This document shows, piece after piece, positions 7,081-14,501 of a DNA stretch of 15,914 bases. The stretch spans positions 1 through 15,914 of the forward strand of contig DJVD01000238.1 of assembly GCA_002440805.1 (NCBI GenBank), read 5' to 3'. The position numbers were made by a program, and so were the translations under genes. Numbering within the stretch: position 1 is the stretch's first letter; each line of letters starts with the position of its first letter. The notes beneath the pieces are model-generated. The model saw nothing but the letters and a program-made list of their open reading frames with translations. It was not told the origin of the DNA and ran no database searches. Origin of the DNA: Chloroflexi bacterium UBA6265. Lineage in GTDB: Bacteria; Chloroflexota; Chloroflexia; Thermomicrobiales; UBA6265.

Positions 7081-7962
7081 ATGAACACTCGCGCACGCCT
7101 CTTGGCCATCCCTGCACTCGCGCTCGCCGGAGTGAGTACACGAATCACGTCGTCGATCACAGCCATTGCCCAGGCTACGCCAGATGCCTTTAGCAACAAC
7201 ATTTTGCACCTGACCGTGGAACGTGATGGTGTTAATGGAATGCCGGAAAGCCTGGCCGCCGGCCGCTACACCGTCCACATCTCCAGCCCGGTACCTGCCC
7301 GCGAAGATGGCATTGGCGTCCTCTTTGCCGTGTTGCCGGAAGGCATCACACCGCAACAGGCGTTTGAGGATGTCCAAAATGCGGATCCTTTCCCCGAATG
7401 GTTCCACCAGGCCCACTTTGGGGGTGGAGTGAATCTCCAGTACAACGCCAGCCAGGCCAGTGGTGTTATCGACTTATCGCCAGGTTCCTGGATCGTCACC
7501 TCGCTGGGTGCGCGTACGCCGGGAGTTACGTTTGAGGTGACCGGCGAATTCCCGTCCGATTCGCCAGTGCCAGACGTACACGCCTCGATCGAGCTCGATG
7601 AGATGAGCATTACGATGAAGCCAGCCGAATTGCCGCCCGGAGACATCGTCATCGAAGTCTGCAATACAGGCGACCAAATTCACCATCTCAGCTTCGTGCG
7701 AGTGCCCGGCAATACAACCCGTGAGAACGTGCAGGCGCTGTGGGATTCCTATCTCGGTGGAACGCCAGATGCCAACGCGCTCAGCGAAGACGACACCACC
7801 GAAATCGCCTACTTCGCGGAAATCTCCCCGGGAGTTTGCCAGTGGGGCGAGCTGATGCTGAAGCCGGGCACGTATGTGCTCAGTTGCTTTGTGGGTGATC
7901 CGAACATGGGAGGGATGCCGCATGCGTTCATGGGGATGTGGGACCTGATCGTAATTCCCTAG
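7081..7962 (+). CDS. Exported cupredoxin-like protein, divergent array copy 4
   Basis: The protein has 293 residues from the ATG at 7081. An upstream in-frame ATG at 6970 was rejected because it would place the intergenic hairpin inside the gene. The chosen start has a perfect AGGAGG at 7065-7070, and its MNTRARL matches the paralogues. The leader probably ends at AIA before QATPDAF (residue 31). Candidate copper ligands are His201 (GDQIHH), Cys269 (YVLSCF), His281 and Met286 (PHAFMGM), with C-x11-H-x4-M, one residue longer than in the other copies. Two extra cysteines, Cys194 (IEVCNTG) and Cys253 (PGVCQWG), are absent from copies 1-3 and could form a disulfide. It is the most divergent member and may have a different redox potential or partner. 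The role as a periplasmic copper carrier is inferred. Confidence 0.8.
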   Translation: MNTRARLLAIPALALAGVSTRITSSITAIAQATPDAFSNNILHLTVERDGVNGMPESLAAGRYTVHISSPVPAREDGIGVLFAVLPEGITPQQAFEDVQNADPFPEWFHQAHFGGGVNLQYNASQASGVIDLSPGSWIVTSLGARTPGVTFEVTGEFPSDSPVPDVHASIELDEMSITMKPAELPPGDIVIEVCNTGDQIHHLSFVRVPGNTTRENVQALWDSYLGGTPDANALSEDDTTEIAYFAEISPGVCQWGELMLKPGTYVLSCFVGDPNMGGMPHAFMGMWDLIVIP

Positions 7963-8009
7963 ATCGTACTCTGGCCGCCTGTCTATCCAGCAGACGGGAC
8001 ACGTCACGA

Positions 8010-8043
8010 AACAGGACGGATGCGTATGTGCATCCGTCCTGTT
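8010..8043. terminator. Candidate bidirectional terminator between convergent genes
   Basis: This is a perfect 14-bp stem (AACAGGACGGATGC at 8010-8023 with GCATCCGTCCTGTT at 8030-8043) with a six-base loop, in the 123-base gap between the convergent array gene 4 and flavoprotein gene. Its position fits shared termination, but there is no T run beyond the TT/AA at the stem base. Confidence 0.6.
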
Positions 8044-8085
8044 CCTCACCCAGCCCCTTCAGATCATGGCAATGTACATACTGAT

Positions 8086-9360
8086 CTACTTGGATGGAAG
8101 CTTTTGCATGCCCTGGATGGCAATATCCATGGCGGTCCAAATTCCGCCTTCATGGAAGGTATGCATGCGGCCCATTTGCCACACCATCGTCATGTACATA
8201 CCCCACTTGCCCATTTGCCACAGGCGGGAACGGCGAACCACGTAGTCGTCGTCAGCACCCGGGCGCATTGTCACGATCGGCTTGTCGGGATCATCCTGGA
8301 TCGACAGCGGAACCTGGGCATACAGGCCAGCATCGAACTGTTCCATGATGCACATGCTCACCGGATCAAAGACGTTGGTGACTGGCTTCTTCTTCACCTC
8401 GTTGGCGATGTTATGCGCCACTGTGCCAGCCATGCCCAGCGCCAGGAAGGCTTGCTTCACGGGGAAGTCGCCACCGTCACCGACGACATACACATTCTCG
8501 TGGCCTCGCACCTTCCAGTTTTCCTTGTCGGCATGGATGAAGCCACGATCATCAGTCGGCAGGCTCTCAAAATTCGTGTGGGCCACATACGGCGGGAACC
8601 CGATCATGAAGTCGAAATCGATCGTCTCACCATTATCGAAGTGCGCCTTGTTTGGTTCCAGGTGTGTCATCCGATATTCGGTGTGACCGGTGATGCCAAC
8701 CCGATCGAGCCCCTTGCTGGCGGCTTCGTGCAGCTTGGGACCAAACGCCTGGATGTAATGTTCCTCGGCGGTGGTGTAGGTAAGTTCAAACATGTCCCGC
8801 ACCTTCTTACGGCGCAGGTAGGACTCCAGCATGAACACGATTTCGTACATCGGGCCGGCGCATTTGTTGTTCGGGGCAACATTTAGCAGCACGTGCTGGC
8901 GCTGCCCGCGTTTTGCATTGGCAACCATCTGCTCAACGGATTTCGCCATTTTCATGGAGTCGCTATACGCCCAGAAGGTATCGGAATTTTCGCTGTAGCC
9001 GGGGATTTCATCCGGGCGCATACCGGCGCCGGTTGCGATCACGAGGTGATCGTAATTAAGGCTGCGGCCATTGGAGCGAATTGCCTGCTGATCAGTATCG
9101 ATCTCGTCGACATGCCAGGTTTGGAACTCGATCCCCCGCTTGGCCGCCGATGCAGCCAGCGGCAGGTGGGTGAGGCGACGCTTCTTGAACACATTGCTGA
9201 AGGCCGGATAGATATTGAACGGACGTAACTCGAGCTCCGACGTCTCGGAGACCATCGTTATCTTCGCTTCACCGTTCAGGTGGTTCGCCAGGCTGGCTGC
9301 GGTTTCCACACCCCCCATACCACTACCGACGACCACGATTGAGGGTTTGTGCGTTGCCAT
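8086..9360 (-). CDS. NAD(P)/FAD-dependent oxidoreductase related to sulfide:quinone oxidoreductase / NDH-2
   Basis: This 424-residue flavoprotein starts with ATG after GGGAGG (9371-9376). The FAD-binding GSGMGG lies at 12-17, a second dinucleotide-associated LVIATGAG at 106-113, and the FAD-contacting VVGDGGD at 292-298. APNNKCAGPMYEI (162-174) matches the region that holds one redox cysteine in sulfide:quinone oxidoreductases, here Cys167. The other two cysteines expected in SQR are missing: none occurs near residue 128, and after GD there is Gly instead of Cys. The only other Cys is Cys337. It is therefore SQR-like but probably not a standard sulfide oxidiser. The C-terminal part has an aromatic, Met-rich segment (MGKWGMYMTMVWQMGRM, 383-399) that could contact the membrane. 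It likely passes electrons from an unknown donor to quinone or another carrier. The gene is convergent with the cupredoxin array. Confidence 0.82.
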   Translation of the reverse strand: MATHKPSIVVVGSGMGGVETAASLANHLNGEAKITMVSETSELELRPFNIYPAFSNVFKKRRLTHLPLAASAAKRGIEFQTWHVDEIDTDQQAIRSNGRSLNYDHLVIATGAGMRPDEIPGYSENSDTFWAYSDSMKMAKSVEQMVANAKRGQRQHVLLNVAPNNKCAGPMYEIVFMLESYLRRKKVRDMFELTYTTAEEHYIQAFGPKLHEAASKGLDRVGITGHTEYRMTHLEPNKAHFDNGETIDFDFMIGFPPYVAHTNFESLPTDDRGFIHADKENWKVRGHENVYVVGDGGDFPVKQAFLALGMAGTVAHNIANEVKKKPVTNVFDPVSMCIMEQFDAGLYAQVPLSIQDDPDKPIVTMRPGADDDYVVRRSRLWQMGKWGMYMTMVWQMGRMHTFHEGGIWTAMDIAIQGMQKLPSK

Positions 9361-9606
9361 TGCGGTTGATCCTCCCGAATAGAGGTGGGGCCGCGAAAGC
9401 CGGTGACCGGTGCGGTCTCCATCGTACCAGCGACCGGAACACTCCCGGTCGAACCAGGGACGGACAAAAGGTAAGTCCCCAATTGCCTGCAGTATACGAC
9501 CGAATGTTTCAAGTTGTTATGGCAGAATCAAGCACAAAAACGCCGTAGTTGTGGGGAGATTCCCGAATTCACCTTGAAGATACCGACGTCTCGGGAACAA
9601 CCAGGG
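9361..9606. other. Intergenic region between the haemoglobin and flavoprotein genes
   Basis: This is 246 bases without a coding region. On the minus strand it would hold the leader of the flavoprotein gene. A 7-bp stem (CGACCGG 9431-9437 with CCGGTCG 9445-9451) is present with no T run. A TATACT reads on the minus strand near 9491-9496, but no properly spaced -35 was found. Whether the two minus-strand genes share a transcript is unclear. Confidence 0.4.
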
Positions 9607-10053
9607 CTATTGGGAACGCATGCGCAATTCGCTGGTAACTGGCTGCACCGCACGACCACTTGCCTCGTCCAGGCGCTGGCTCATATTGCGGGCCACGCGT
9701 GCTGCCACGGTTTTCGCCCAGGTGGCTCGTGGGCCGTCAAAGAGGTCATCGAGTGTGCTGACCCAGTAATCCATCCAGCGCATGAAGTGATGGTGTTCGA
9801 GATCCGTTTGCATATTGAGGCGAAAGTGAACCGCCATCATGCCCCCGCGATACCCGGCTTTCTGGAACAACTGCAGCTCCCAAAAATCGCACATCACCGG
9901 AATATGGGCTTCCAGGTCCATTTTGGCGACATCAAGAAAGATGGGGCCCATCACCTCGTCCTCAAACATCCTTCCATAGAATGTGCGCATCAGGTGGGCG
10001 ATGTCATCGCGCGTTTCGATGTCATGCAACGGCGTGGCGTGTTGGCTACTCAT
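9607..10053 (-). CDS. Group III truncated haemoglobin
   Basis: This 148-residue protein is of group III (P-type) truncated globin type. The order of residues matches Campylobacter Ctb: Tyr26 at B10 (TFYGRM), GPIF at 36-39, His50 at E7 followed by DFW (AHIPVMCDFW), the proximal His76 (MAVHFRL) and Trp93 at G8 (FMRWMDYW). These globins bind O2 and NO in the cytoplasm and are linked to oxygen handling and nitrosative stress, though their reaction is poorly defined. The ribosome site is weak and distant (AAGGGGAG about 15 bases before the ATG), and no better start was seen. The C-terminal 20 residues after the globin fold are an unassigned tail. The gene is divergent from trpB and upstream of the SQR-like gene on the same strand. 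Confidence 0.9.
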   Translation of the reverse strand: MSSQHATPLHDIETRDDIAHLMRTFYGRMFEDEVMGPIFLDVAKMDLEAHIPVMCDFWELQLFQKAGYRGGMMAVHFRLNMQTDLEHHHFMRWMDYWVSTLDDLFDGPRATWAKTVAARVARNMSQRLDEASGRAVQPVTSELRMRSQ

Positions 10054-10178
10054 GGATCGTTCTTGCTGCTCCCCTTGCCCACGACCAATGTCGTGACCTT
10101 ACGTGTCACCGCAATTGTGCCACGTTTCGGTCCTCGACACCGTTCGTGCCCCGGATCGCGCGGAACGATGCTGCTTCC

Positions 10179-10209
10179 CGGACAACCGCCCGGCAAATAC
10201 GGGTACAAT
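10179..10209 (+). promoter_or_regulatory. Possible trpB promoter
   Basis: TACAAT at 10204-10209 is a good -10 box (5 of 6). The only -35 candidate is CGGACA at 10179-10184 with a 19-base spacer, which is weak. It lies in the 236-base divergent gap between the haemoglobin and trpB. No T-box or Trp-codon leader peptide was seen in the leader that would follow. Confidence 0.3.
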
Positions 10210-10289
10210 CGATCCATCGCAGCGTCGCGATTCCCGATCACAACGCAACAATGGGCCGGCCACTGTGAGCCGCCCCCAAGGGACACACG

Positions 10290-11519
10290 ATGATTGAACA
10301 ACGAGTATTTGAAAACAGCGAATCGCGACCGGATTCCCACGGCTACTACGGCAGGTTCGGCGGCGTCTTCGCGCCGGAGACGCTAATGCCGGCCATCAAC
10401 GAACTCACTGCTGCCTACCAGGTGGCAAAGCACGATCCCGAATTCCAGGCCGAACTGGAGCATCTTCGCAAGACCTACATTGGCCGGCCAACCGGCCTGT
10501 ACGAGGCGAAGCGATTCGCCGAGGCGGCCGGCGGCGGCAATGGCCCGCGCATTTTCCTCAAGCGCGAAGATATGGCCCACACCGGGGCGCACAAAATCAA
10601 TAACGCGATCGGCCAGGCACTGCTGGCGAAACGGATGGGCAAAACGCGCATCATCGCCGAGACGGGTGCGGGACAACATGGCGTCGCCACGGCCACAGCC
10701 TGTGCGTTGCTCGGGCTCGATTGCATCGTCTACATGGGTGAAGTAGACATCCACCGCCAGAGCCTGAACGTGTTTCGCATGCGCCTGCTCGGTGCCGAGG
10801 TCCGCCCGGTCACCAGTGGTTCGAAAACGCTCAAAGATGCCATCAATGAGGCGATCCGCGATTGGGTGACCAATGTGGATGAGACGTTCTACATCTTTGG
10901 CACGGTCGCCGGCATGCACCCATATCCGATGATTGTGCGCGATTTCCAGAGCGTAATCGGCAAGGAAGCGCGCCAGCAGTTTGAAGAACAGGTCGGCGGA
11001 CTTCCCACCATGGTCGTTGCCTGTGTCGGTGGCGGTTCCAACGCAATGGGCCTGTTCTACGAGTTCATCCCCTTTACCGATGTCGAGATCGTCGGCGTCG
11101 AAGCTGGCGGCCACGGCCTCGATGGCCACGCGCACGCCGCCACCCTGGTGAAGGGCGAACAAGGCGTGCTGCACGGCAGTTGGAGCTACGTGCTGCAGGA
11201 CGATGACGGCCAAATCATTGAAACCCACTCCATCAGCGCTGGCCTCGATTATCCTGGCGTGGGCCCGGAATTGAGCTGGATGAAAGATAGCGGCCGCGCG
11301 ACATTCGCGGCGATTACCGATGAGGAAGCGCTGGAAGGATTCCAGCTCCTGTGCCGCACCGAAGGCATCATCCCGGCGTTGGAAAGCAGCCACGCGCTTG
11401 CCTGGGCGGCCAAGCATACGAAGCACCTCGGACCCGATGCCACCGTGATCGTGAATCTAAGCGGTCGCGGCGACAAGGATATGCACACGGTAGCGGAAGC
11501 GTTTGGAGTGGAACTGTGA
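10290..11519 (+). CDS. trpB: Tryptophan synthase beta chain
   Basis: The 409-residue beta subunit joins indole and serine to make tryptophan with PLP, in the alpha2-beta2 complex in the cytoplasm. The N-terminus shows [17 protein letters not shown] (19-35). The PLP Lys is K102 in [10 protein letters not shown], the catalytic Glu is E124 in [13 protein letters not shown], and the phosphate-binding loop is the GGGSNAMG segment. [18 protein letters not shown] matches the canonical TrpB region. The start ATG follows AAGGGA at 10278-10283. The length and all key residues look normal. The gene overlaps trpA by 4 bases, so the two are translationally coupled. No other trp genes are present in the window. 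Confidence 0.98.
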   Translation: MIEQRVFENSESRPDSHGYYGRFGGVFAPETLMPAINELTAAYQVAKHDPEFQAELEHLRKTYIGRPTGLYEAKRFAEAAGGGNGPRIFLKREDMAHTGAHKINNAIGQALLAKRMGKTRIIAETGAGQHGVATATACALLGLDCIVYMGEVDIHRQSLNVFRMRLLGAEVRPVTSGSKTLKDAINEAIRDWVTNVDETFYIFGTVAGMHPYPMIVRDFQSVIGKEARQQFEEQVGGLPTMVVACVGGGSNAMGLFYEFIPFTDVEIVGVEAGGHGLDGHAHAATLVKGEQGVLHGSWSYVLQDDDGQIIETHSISAGLDYPGVGPELSWMKDSGRATFAAITDEEALEGFQLLCRTEGIIPALESSHALAWAAKHTKHLGPDATVIVNLSGRGDKDMHTVAEAFGVEL

Positions 11520-12310
11520 GCCGAATTCCCGAGACATTCCAGCGCTGCGCGGCCGAGAATCGCACCGCGCTGATGCCGTACCTCACCGTGGGCTATCCCG
11601 ATCTGGCCACCAGCGAACAAATTCTGCTGGCAATGGTCGAGGCCGGGGCCGACCTGATCGAGGTTGGCACACCCTTCTCCGATCCATTGGCCGATGGCTC
11701 CACCGTCCAGCGCACCAGCCAGGTGAGCCTGGAGCACGGCACCCGCTTGCGCGATTGTGTTGCGCTGGTGGAGCGCGTGCGGGCGGCCGGCGTGACGATC
11801 CCGTTGATGCTGATGGGGTACTACAACCCCATCGTGAAATACGGTGTTGAGCAGTATGTGACCGACTGCGCTGCCGTCGGCGTGGATGGATTCATCGTGC
11901 CGGACCTGCCGATTGAGGAGAGTCATCGCCTTCACACTGCCGCCCAGGAACATGATCTCGACCTGATTTTCATGGTGGCGCCCACGACGAATGATGAACG
12001 CCTCGACCAGGTAAGCAATCTCGGGACTGGTTTCGTCTACTGCGTGGCCGTCACCGGTGTCACCGGTGCGCGTGGGACCATGAGTGCTACGCTGGCGCCG
12101 TACATGCAACGCGTGCGCGAGCACACCGACCAGCCGCTGGCGGTCGGATTTGGCATCAGCAGCCCGGAGGCAGTGAACCAGGTGGGAACCATGGCCGATG
12201 GCGCCATTGTCGGCAGCGCACTCATTGACTATATGGATGAGCACCCCGACCACATGCCCGCCGCCGCCGCCCGGTTTGTACGCTATCTCAGGGGCGAAGC
12301 AGCCATCTAG
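11516..12310 (+). CDS. trpA: Tryptophan synthase alpha chain
   Basis: The 264-residue alpha subunit cleaves indole-3-glycerol phosphate to indole and glyceraldehyde 3-phosphate and channels indole to TrpB. I chose the GTG at 11516, which overlaps the trpB stop (GTGA). It gives MSRIPETFQ and puts the catalytic Glu49 ([10 protein letters not shown]) and Asp60 (LADGSTVQ) at exactly the enteric numbers. Longer in-frame starts inside trpB would add an unrelated extension. [26 protein letters not shown] and VGFGISSPE are the standard TrpA barrel motifs. A terminator follows 26 bases after the stop, so trpBA forms a two-gene unit. Confidence 0.97.
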   Translation: MSRIPETFQRCAAENRTALMPYLTVGYPDLATSEQILLAMVEAGADLIEVGTPFSDPLADGSTVQRTSQVSLEHGTRLRDCVALVERVRAAGVTIPLMLMGYYNPIVKYGVEQYVTDCAAVGVDGFIVPDLPIEESHRLHTAAQEHDLDLIFMVAPTTNDERLDQVSNLGTGFVYCVAVTGVTGARGTMSATLAPYMQRVREHTDQPLAVGFGISSPEAVNQVGTMADGAIVGSALIDYMDEHPDHMPAAAARFVRYLRGEAAI

Positions 12311-12336
12311 CAGTGGCCAGGATTATGCGAGTTAGC

Positions 12337-12364
12337 AGCACCGGGGCCAATCCCCCGGTGCTTT
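12337..12364 (+). terminator. Intrinsic terminator after trpA
   Basis: This is a perfect 10-bp GC-rich stem (AGCACCGGGG at 12337-12346 with CCCCGGTGCT at 12353-12362) and a 6-base loop, followed by a short run (TTTCGTGTT). It ends the trpBA transcript. The T run is short, so read-through into the kinase gene is possible. Confidence 0.75.
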
Positions 12365-12398
12365 CGTGTTCGTGGCCCCTCCCGGAGGAATCTGCACC

Positions 12399-12968
12399 AT
12401 GCCCGCGTCCCAACCTGTGCTCATCATTGTTTCCGGGCCACCGGCCGCAGGGAAATCATCGATCGTCGAGGGTTTGGCCCGCGCGCTGGGATTGCCCCTT
12501 TTCACCAAGGATGAAATGAAGGAGCGTTTTGCCGATGCCCTTGGCGAGGGCGCATTTGATCATGCCAGCGAGCTTGGCAAGGGATCGCAACTCCAACTCA
12601 TCGCCACCGCCAGGGAACTGGTTGTTACGGGTAATGGGGTGGTGATCGAGAGCTTCTTTCACAAGGGCATCACCGAACCCCAGCTACAACCGCTCATCCT
12701 GCACGCCAACGCGGTGCTGGTTCATATCACCGCACAGGAGGATGTGCTGGTTCAGCGCTATGCCGAGCGCATGGATGATCCGGCCCGCCACGAAATCCAC
12801 AATACCGATAGTAGCCCCGAGGAACTGCGCACACTGCTTCGCGAGGGACTCGGCGATCCGCTTGATCTCGATTGCCCATCAATCGTGTTGGACTCAACCA
12901 ATGCAGAGATCGAGATCAACGACGTTGTGAGCATGGTCCAGGAAACGCTCGCGCGTGCCGCTAATTGA
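12399..12968 (+). CDS. Small P-loop kinase-like ATPase (AAA_33 type)
   Basis: The protein has 189 residues from the ATG at 12399, chosen because GGAGGAA (12384-12390) lies 8 bases upstream. A GTG at 12366 sits in the terminator tail and lacks a site. The P-loop is GPPAAGKS at 13-20, followed by LARALGLPLFTKDEMKE, a form common in AAA_33 and predicted small-molecule kinases. Later VVIESFFH, VLVQRYAERM and DPARHEIHNTDS match the strand, Arg-rich lid and H-x-D regions of that family. The substrate is unknown. Zeta-toxin and chloramphenicol-phosphotransferase-like enzymes share this fold, but no antitoxin gene is next to it. Its promoter is not clear; it may be reached by read-through from trpBA. 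Confidence 0.75.
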   Translation: MPASQPVLIIVSGPPAAGKSSIVEGLARALGLPLFTKDEMKERFADALGEGAFDHASELGKGSQLQLIATARELVVTGNGVVIESFFHKGITEPQLQPLILHANAVLVHITAQEDVLVQRYAERMDDPARHEIHNTDSSPEELRTLLREGLGDPLDLDCPSIVLDSTNAEIEINDVVSMVQETLARAAN

Positions 12969-13011
12969 GCCGAAATCGTGAGGGGACGTTGCTTGATCCC
13001 TCCTCCGCAAT

Positions 13012-13041
13012 TTGACGGCTGCATCCAGTAGACTGTAGTAT
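13012..13041 (+). promoter_or_regulatory. Candidate sigma70-type promoter of the ABC importer operon
   Basis: TTGACG at 13012-13017 (5 of 6) is spaced 18 bases from TAGTAT at 13036-13041 (4 of 6). It would leave a leader of about 145 bases before the binding-protein ATG. That leader contains a 16-base palindrome, TTCTGC-CGAG-GCAGAA (13110-13125), which may be a hairpin or operator. Nothing else was recognised in the 223-base gap 12969-13191. Confidence 0.4.
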
Positions 13042-13191
13042 GCATCCACTGTATTAGCATCATCTCTTGCGTAGGCAATTGTGCCCATGTCGAGGCCCTA
13101 TCGAGCTTGTTCTGCCGAGGCAGAAGGCGCGATTAGCCTTGCCGTACGAGATGAATGCCATGTTGGGTAAGACCAACCATCGGAGGAAATC

Positions 13192-14418
13192 ATGTCCCCA
13201 CTCCATCGTCGCTCGCTGGTTCAGCGAGGTGCCGCAATTGGTGCAGGCATAGCCTCTGTTCGCGGCGGACATTTGTTCGCACAAACACCGGTGGCCGAAC
13301 CGCCATCCGGTGACCCGATTCGCATTGGCGCCTCGGTCTCTACGTCCGGACCGAATGGCCGTACTGGCCTGTACCAACAGGAAGCGTACAAACTCTGGGA
13401 AGCGCAGAAGAATGCGGCTGGCGGTTTGCTGGGTCGACCCGTGGAGTTCGTCATCTACGATGACCAATCCGATCCCACCACCGGCGCCCGCCTCTACGAA
13501 AAGTTGATCACGGAAGATGAGGTCGATCTTGTTCTTGGCCCCTACGCATCGGGTGTCACCCAGGCCGTAGCGCAGGTAACCGAGCAATACGGCATGCCAC
13601 TGCTCGTGGCTGGTGCATCCGCCAATTCCATTTGGGACAGCGGATTCAGCATGGTATTCGGTGTGTATTCGGTAGCAGGTGACTACTTTAAGGACATCAT
13701 CACCAATATCGCTCTCGAGCAAGGCTATACCACAGCGGCCGTGATCTACGAAGATGCGGTTTTCCCGATGTCTACGGGTGAGGGCGCCGTCAAGTGGTGC
13801 GGCGAAGCCGGGATTGAGGTGGTGCATGAGGAAAGCTATCCGCAGAAAGCCACCGATGTCTCCACGTTGCTCACCAAAATTCGCGACCTCAATCCCGATA
13901 TGCTCATCGGCGGTTCCTACCTGCCGGACTCGGTACTGATTCATCGCCAGGCGAAGGATCTTTCGCTGGAGTGCAAGCTCTACACCTACTCCGTGGGCGC
14001 AGCCCAGCCGGACTTCGTTGAGACCCTCGGTGCTGATGCCGATTATGTACTCGGCCCATCCATGTGGGAGCCGGAGGTTGAAACACCTGGCAACAAGGAA
14101 TTCTTCGATGCCTATGTGGAGATGTTCGATCGCGAGCCGGATTACCATGCCGCCACCGGCTACGCCGGATGCCAGATCCTGGAACAGGCGCTAACCAATG
14201 TCGGTGAAATCGACCTGGAAGCGTTGGCCGAAGAGTTGTTCAGCCTTGAAATAGAGAACATCCTCCCCGGCGGCTACAAGGTTGATGAGACCGGCAAGCA
14301 GGTGGGCCACATTCCGCTAACCGTGCAGTGGCAGGACGGTGAAAAGGTGATCGTGGCGCCAACCGATATCGCGACAGGGGAAATCATGCTGCCGACCCCA
14401 CCGTGGGACGAGCGCTAG
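13192..14418 (+). CDS. ABC importer substrate-binding protein, branched-chain amino-acid (HAAT) type
   Basis: This 408-residue periplasmic binding protein is of LivJ/Peripla_BP_6 type. The start follows GGAGGAAATC just before the ATG. The leader HRRSLVQRGAAIGAG carries a twin-arginine (residues 6-7) and ends near LFA-Q (30/31), so Tat export is likely. No lipobox Cys is present. After it come RIGASVSTSGPNG (44-56), the NAAGGLLGRPVEFVIYDDQSDP stretch and VDLVLGPYASGVTQAV (111-126), all characteristic of the family. It captures an amino acid, amide or similar solute and delivers it to the LivHM permease encoded next. The family also includes urea and aromatic-acid binders, so leucine/isoleucine/valine is only a default guess. 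It is followed by a terminator-like hairpin, as is common when the binding protein is made in excess over the permeases. Confidence 0.92.
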   Translation: MSPLHRRSLVQRGAAIGAGIASVRGGHLFAQTPVAEPPSGDPIRIGASVSTSGPNGRTGLYQQEAYKLWEAQKNAAGGLLGRPVEFVIYDDQSDPTTGARLYEKLITEDEVDLVLGPYASGVTQAVAQVTEQYGMPLLVAGASANSIWDSGFSMVFGVYSVAGDYFKDIITNIALEQGYTTAAVIYEDAVFPMSTGEGAVKWCGEAGIEVVHEESYPQKATDVSTLLTKIRDLNPDMLIGGSYLPDSVLIHRQAKDLSLECKLYTYSVGAAQPDFVETLGADADYVLGPSMWEPEVETPGNKEFFDAYVEMFDREPDYHAATGYAGCQILEQALTNVGEIDLEALAEELFSLEIENILPGGYKVDETGKQVGHIPLTVQWQDGEKVIVAPTDIATGEIMLPTPPWDER

Positions 14419-14429
14419 CAAAACTCATG

Positions 14430-14463
14430 CGAGCTCGGCCGATTGCGGCCGGGCTCGTCTTTC
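14430..14463 (+). terminator. Attenuating terminator between binding protein and permease
   Basis: CGAGCTCGGCC (14430-14440) pairs with GGCCGGGCTCG (14447-14457) as an 11-bp stem with one G-T pair and a GATTGC loop, followed by TCTTTC. The short T run suggests partial termination, giving less permease than binding protein, as in many importer operons. Confidence 0.65.
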
Positions 14464-14501
14464 GAGGGTAACCCCGGTTCGACCAAACCGAAAGCAACGC
14501 C

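Noticed and set aside
8020..8886. 288-codon plus-strand frame over the SQR-like gene
   Set aside because: It is antisense to a flavoprotein with clear FAD motifs and begins inside the convergent hairpin.
10251..10268. Five-codon frame (MGRPL) in the trpB leader as a possible trp leader peptide
   Set aside because: It has no Trp codons, no ribosome site and no attenuator structure.
9514..10293. 259-codon plus-strand frame over the truncated haemoglobin
   Set aside because: The haemoglobin on the opposite strand has a full set of globin residues, and this frame runs into the trpB start.
10383..11426. 347-codon minus-strand frame inside trpB
   Set aside because: It is fully antisense to a certain trpB with all catalytic residues; it has no ribosome site or known motif.
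12399..12968. Zeta toxin of a toxin-antitoxin pair
   Set aside because: The P-loop kinase fold fits, but there is no small antitoxin gene beside it, and the gene lies alone between trpA and an importer operon.
13060..14148. 362-codon minus-strand frame over the binding-protein gene
   Set aside because: It is antisense to a clear HAAT binding protein; the His-, Arg- and Gly-rich composition is typical of a shadow frame.
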